The notes under the pieces are model-generated. The model ran no database searches, was not told the origin of the DNA, and saw only the letters and a list, made by a program, of their open reading frames with translations. Made by a program: the position numbers and the translations under genes. From Planctomycetes bacterium ADurb.Bin069 (GTDB lineage: Bacteria > Planctomycetota > UBA8108 > UBA8890 > UBA8898): a stretch of DNA of 64,000 nt. Where the stretch lies: the NCBI GenBank assembly GCA_002070955.1, contig MWEK01000022.1:1-64000 (forward strand), in the 5' to 3' direction. Of this stretch, positions 63,910-64,000 are shown piece after piece (the stretch's first letter is position 1; each line of letters opens with the position of its first letter).

Positions 63910-64000
63910 GGGCGCGTTCCCCCGCCACTTGTTTCGTCGGGACGAGGACCGCGCTTGAGCGCCGCGCGCCGGAATTACCGGACCGCGGCGACCTCTTGGT

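Overview
The window is 64 kb of very GC-rich, densely coding bacterial chromosome. There are no rRNA or tRNA genes, phage, insertion sequences or CRISPR arrays that I can recognise. Coding on both strands, AlaRS/UvrB/PriA/FASII housekeeping genes, hopanoid and apparent sphingolipid genes, a succinylornithine-type transcarbamylase, multihaem cytochrome lipoproteins and many secreted TPR proteins suggest a Gram-negative bacterium of a little-cultured group. Planctomycetota or another PVC/FCB-like lineage is my best guess, but it is an inference from gene content only.

Layout. 1-3.7 kb: two tandem, partly near-identical genes for large carboxypeptidase-regulatory-like surface proteins. 3.9-7 kb: a pRiA4b-ORF3-like/TPR protein, MTA phosphorylase and a KBL-family enzyme. 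7-9.1 kb (minus): a TPR protein and an acetyl/succinyl-ornithine carbamoyltransferase. 9.3-12.8 kb: a sugar isomerase/epimerase, a zinc alcohol dehydrogenase and a tetrahaem phosphoesterase-like lipoprotein. 12.8-13.3 kb: a gene-free stretch with its own minus-strand promoter, structured core and intrinsic terminator, which is a candidate orphan ncRNA. 13.3-18.3 kb (minus): rpmF-plsX-fabH-fabD-acpP-fabF behind a strong sigma70 promoter. 18.3-22.4 kb (minus): alaS-thpR-pfkB. 22.5 kb: a TsaC/Sua5 to low-molecular-weight tyrosine phosphatase fusion. 23.7-30.6 kb (minus): a PpiD-like chaperone, then a type IV pilus/type II secretion platform protein and two tandem assembly ATPases. 30.9-32.5 kb (minus): lepB and nadC. 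32.6-41.8 kb: a UDP-sugar pyrophosphorylase-like protein with an upstream Arg-rich mini-ORF, secreted TPR proteins (one with HExxH), an RNase HII-like protein, a PilZ protein and an M48 peptidase. 41.8-48 kb: a DUF1015 protein, priA, a beta-propeller lipoprotein and gpi.

The most interesting part is 48-60.7 kb, a lipid-modification island. An operon at 48.1-51.5 kb encodes a serine palmitoyltransferase-like enzyme, a GNAT-fold acyltransferase and an NAD-dependent reductase, the set of activities used for bacterial ceramide synthesis. Next to it are hopanoid genes: hpnG, a single-polypeptide fusion of squalene-hopene cyclase with the radical-SAM adenosylhopane synthase HpnH, the RND transporter hpnN, and an hpnO-type aminotransferase. 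The fused enzyme would make adenosylhopane directly from squalene, HpnG would remove adenine, HpnO would add the terminal amine and HpnN would move the product to the outer membrane. The window closes with a DUF192 lipoprotein, an HhH mini-protein, uvrB and a small lipoprotein.

At least fifteen sigma70-like promoters can be read by eye, mostly with 17-nt spacers. Several place the predicted transcription start at or a few bases before the start codon, so leaderless or near-leaderless mRNAs appear common here.
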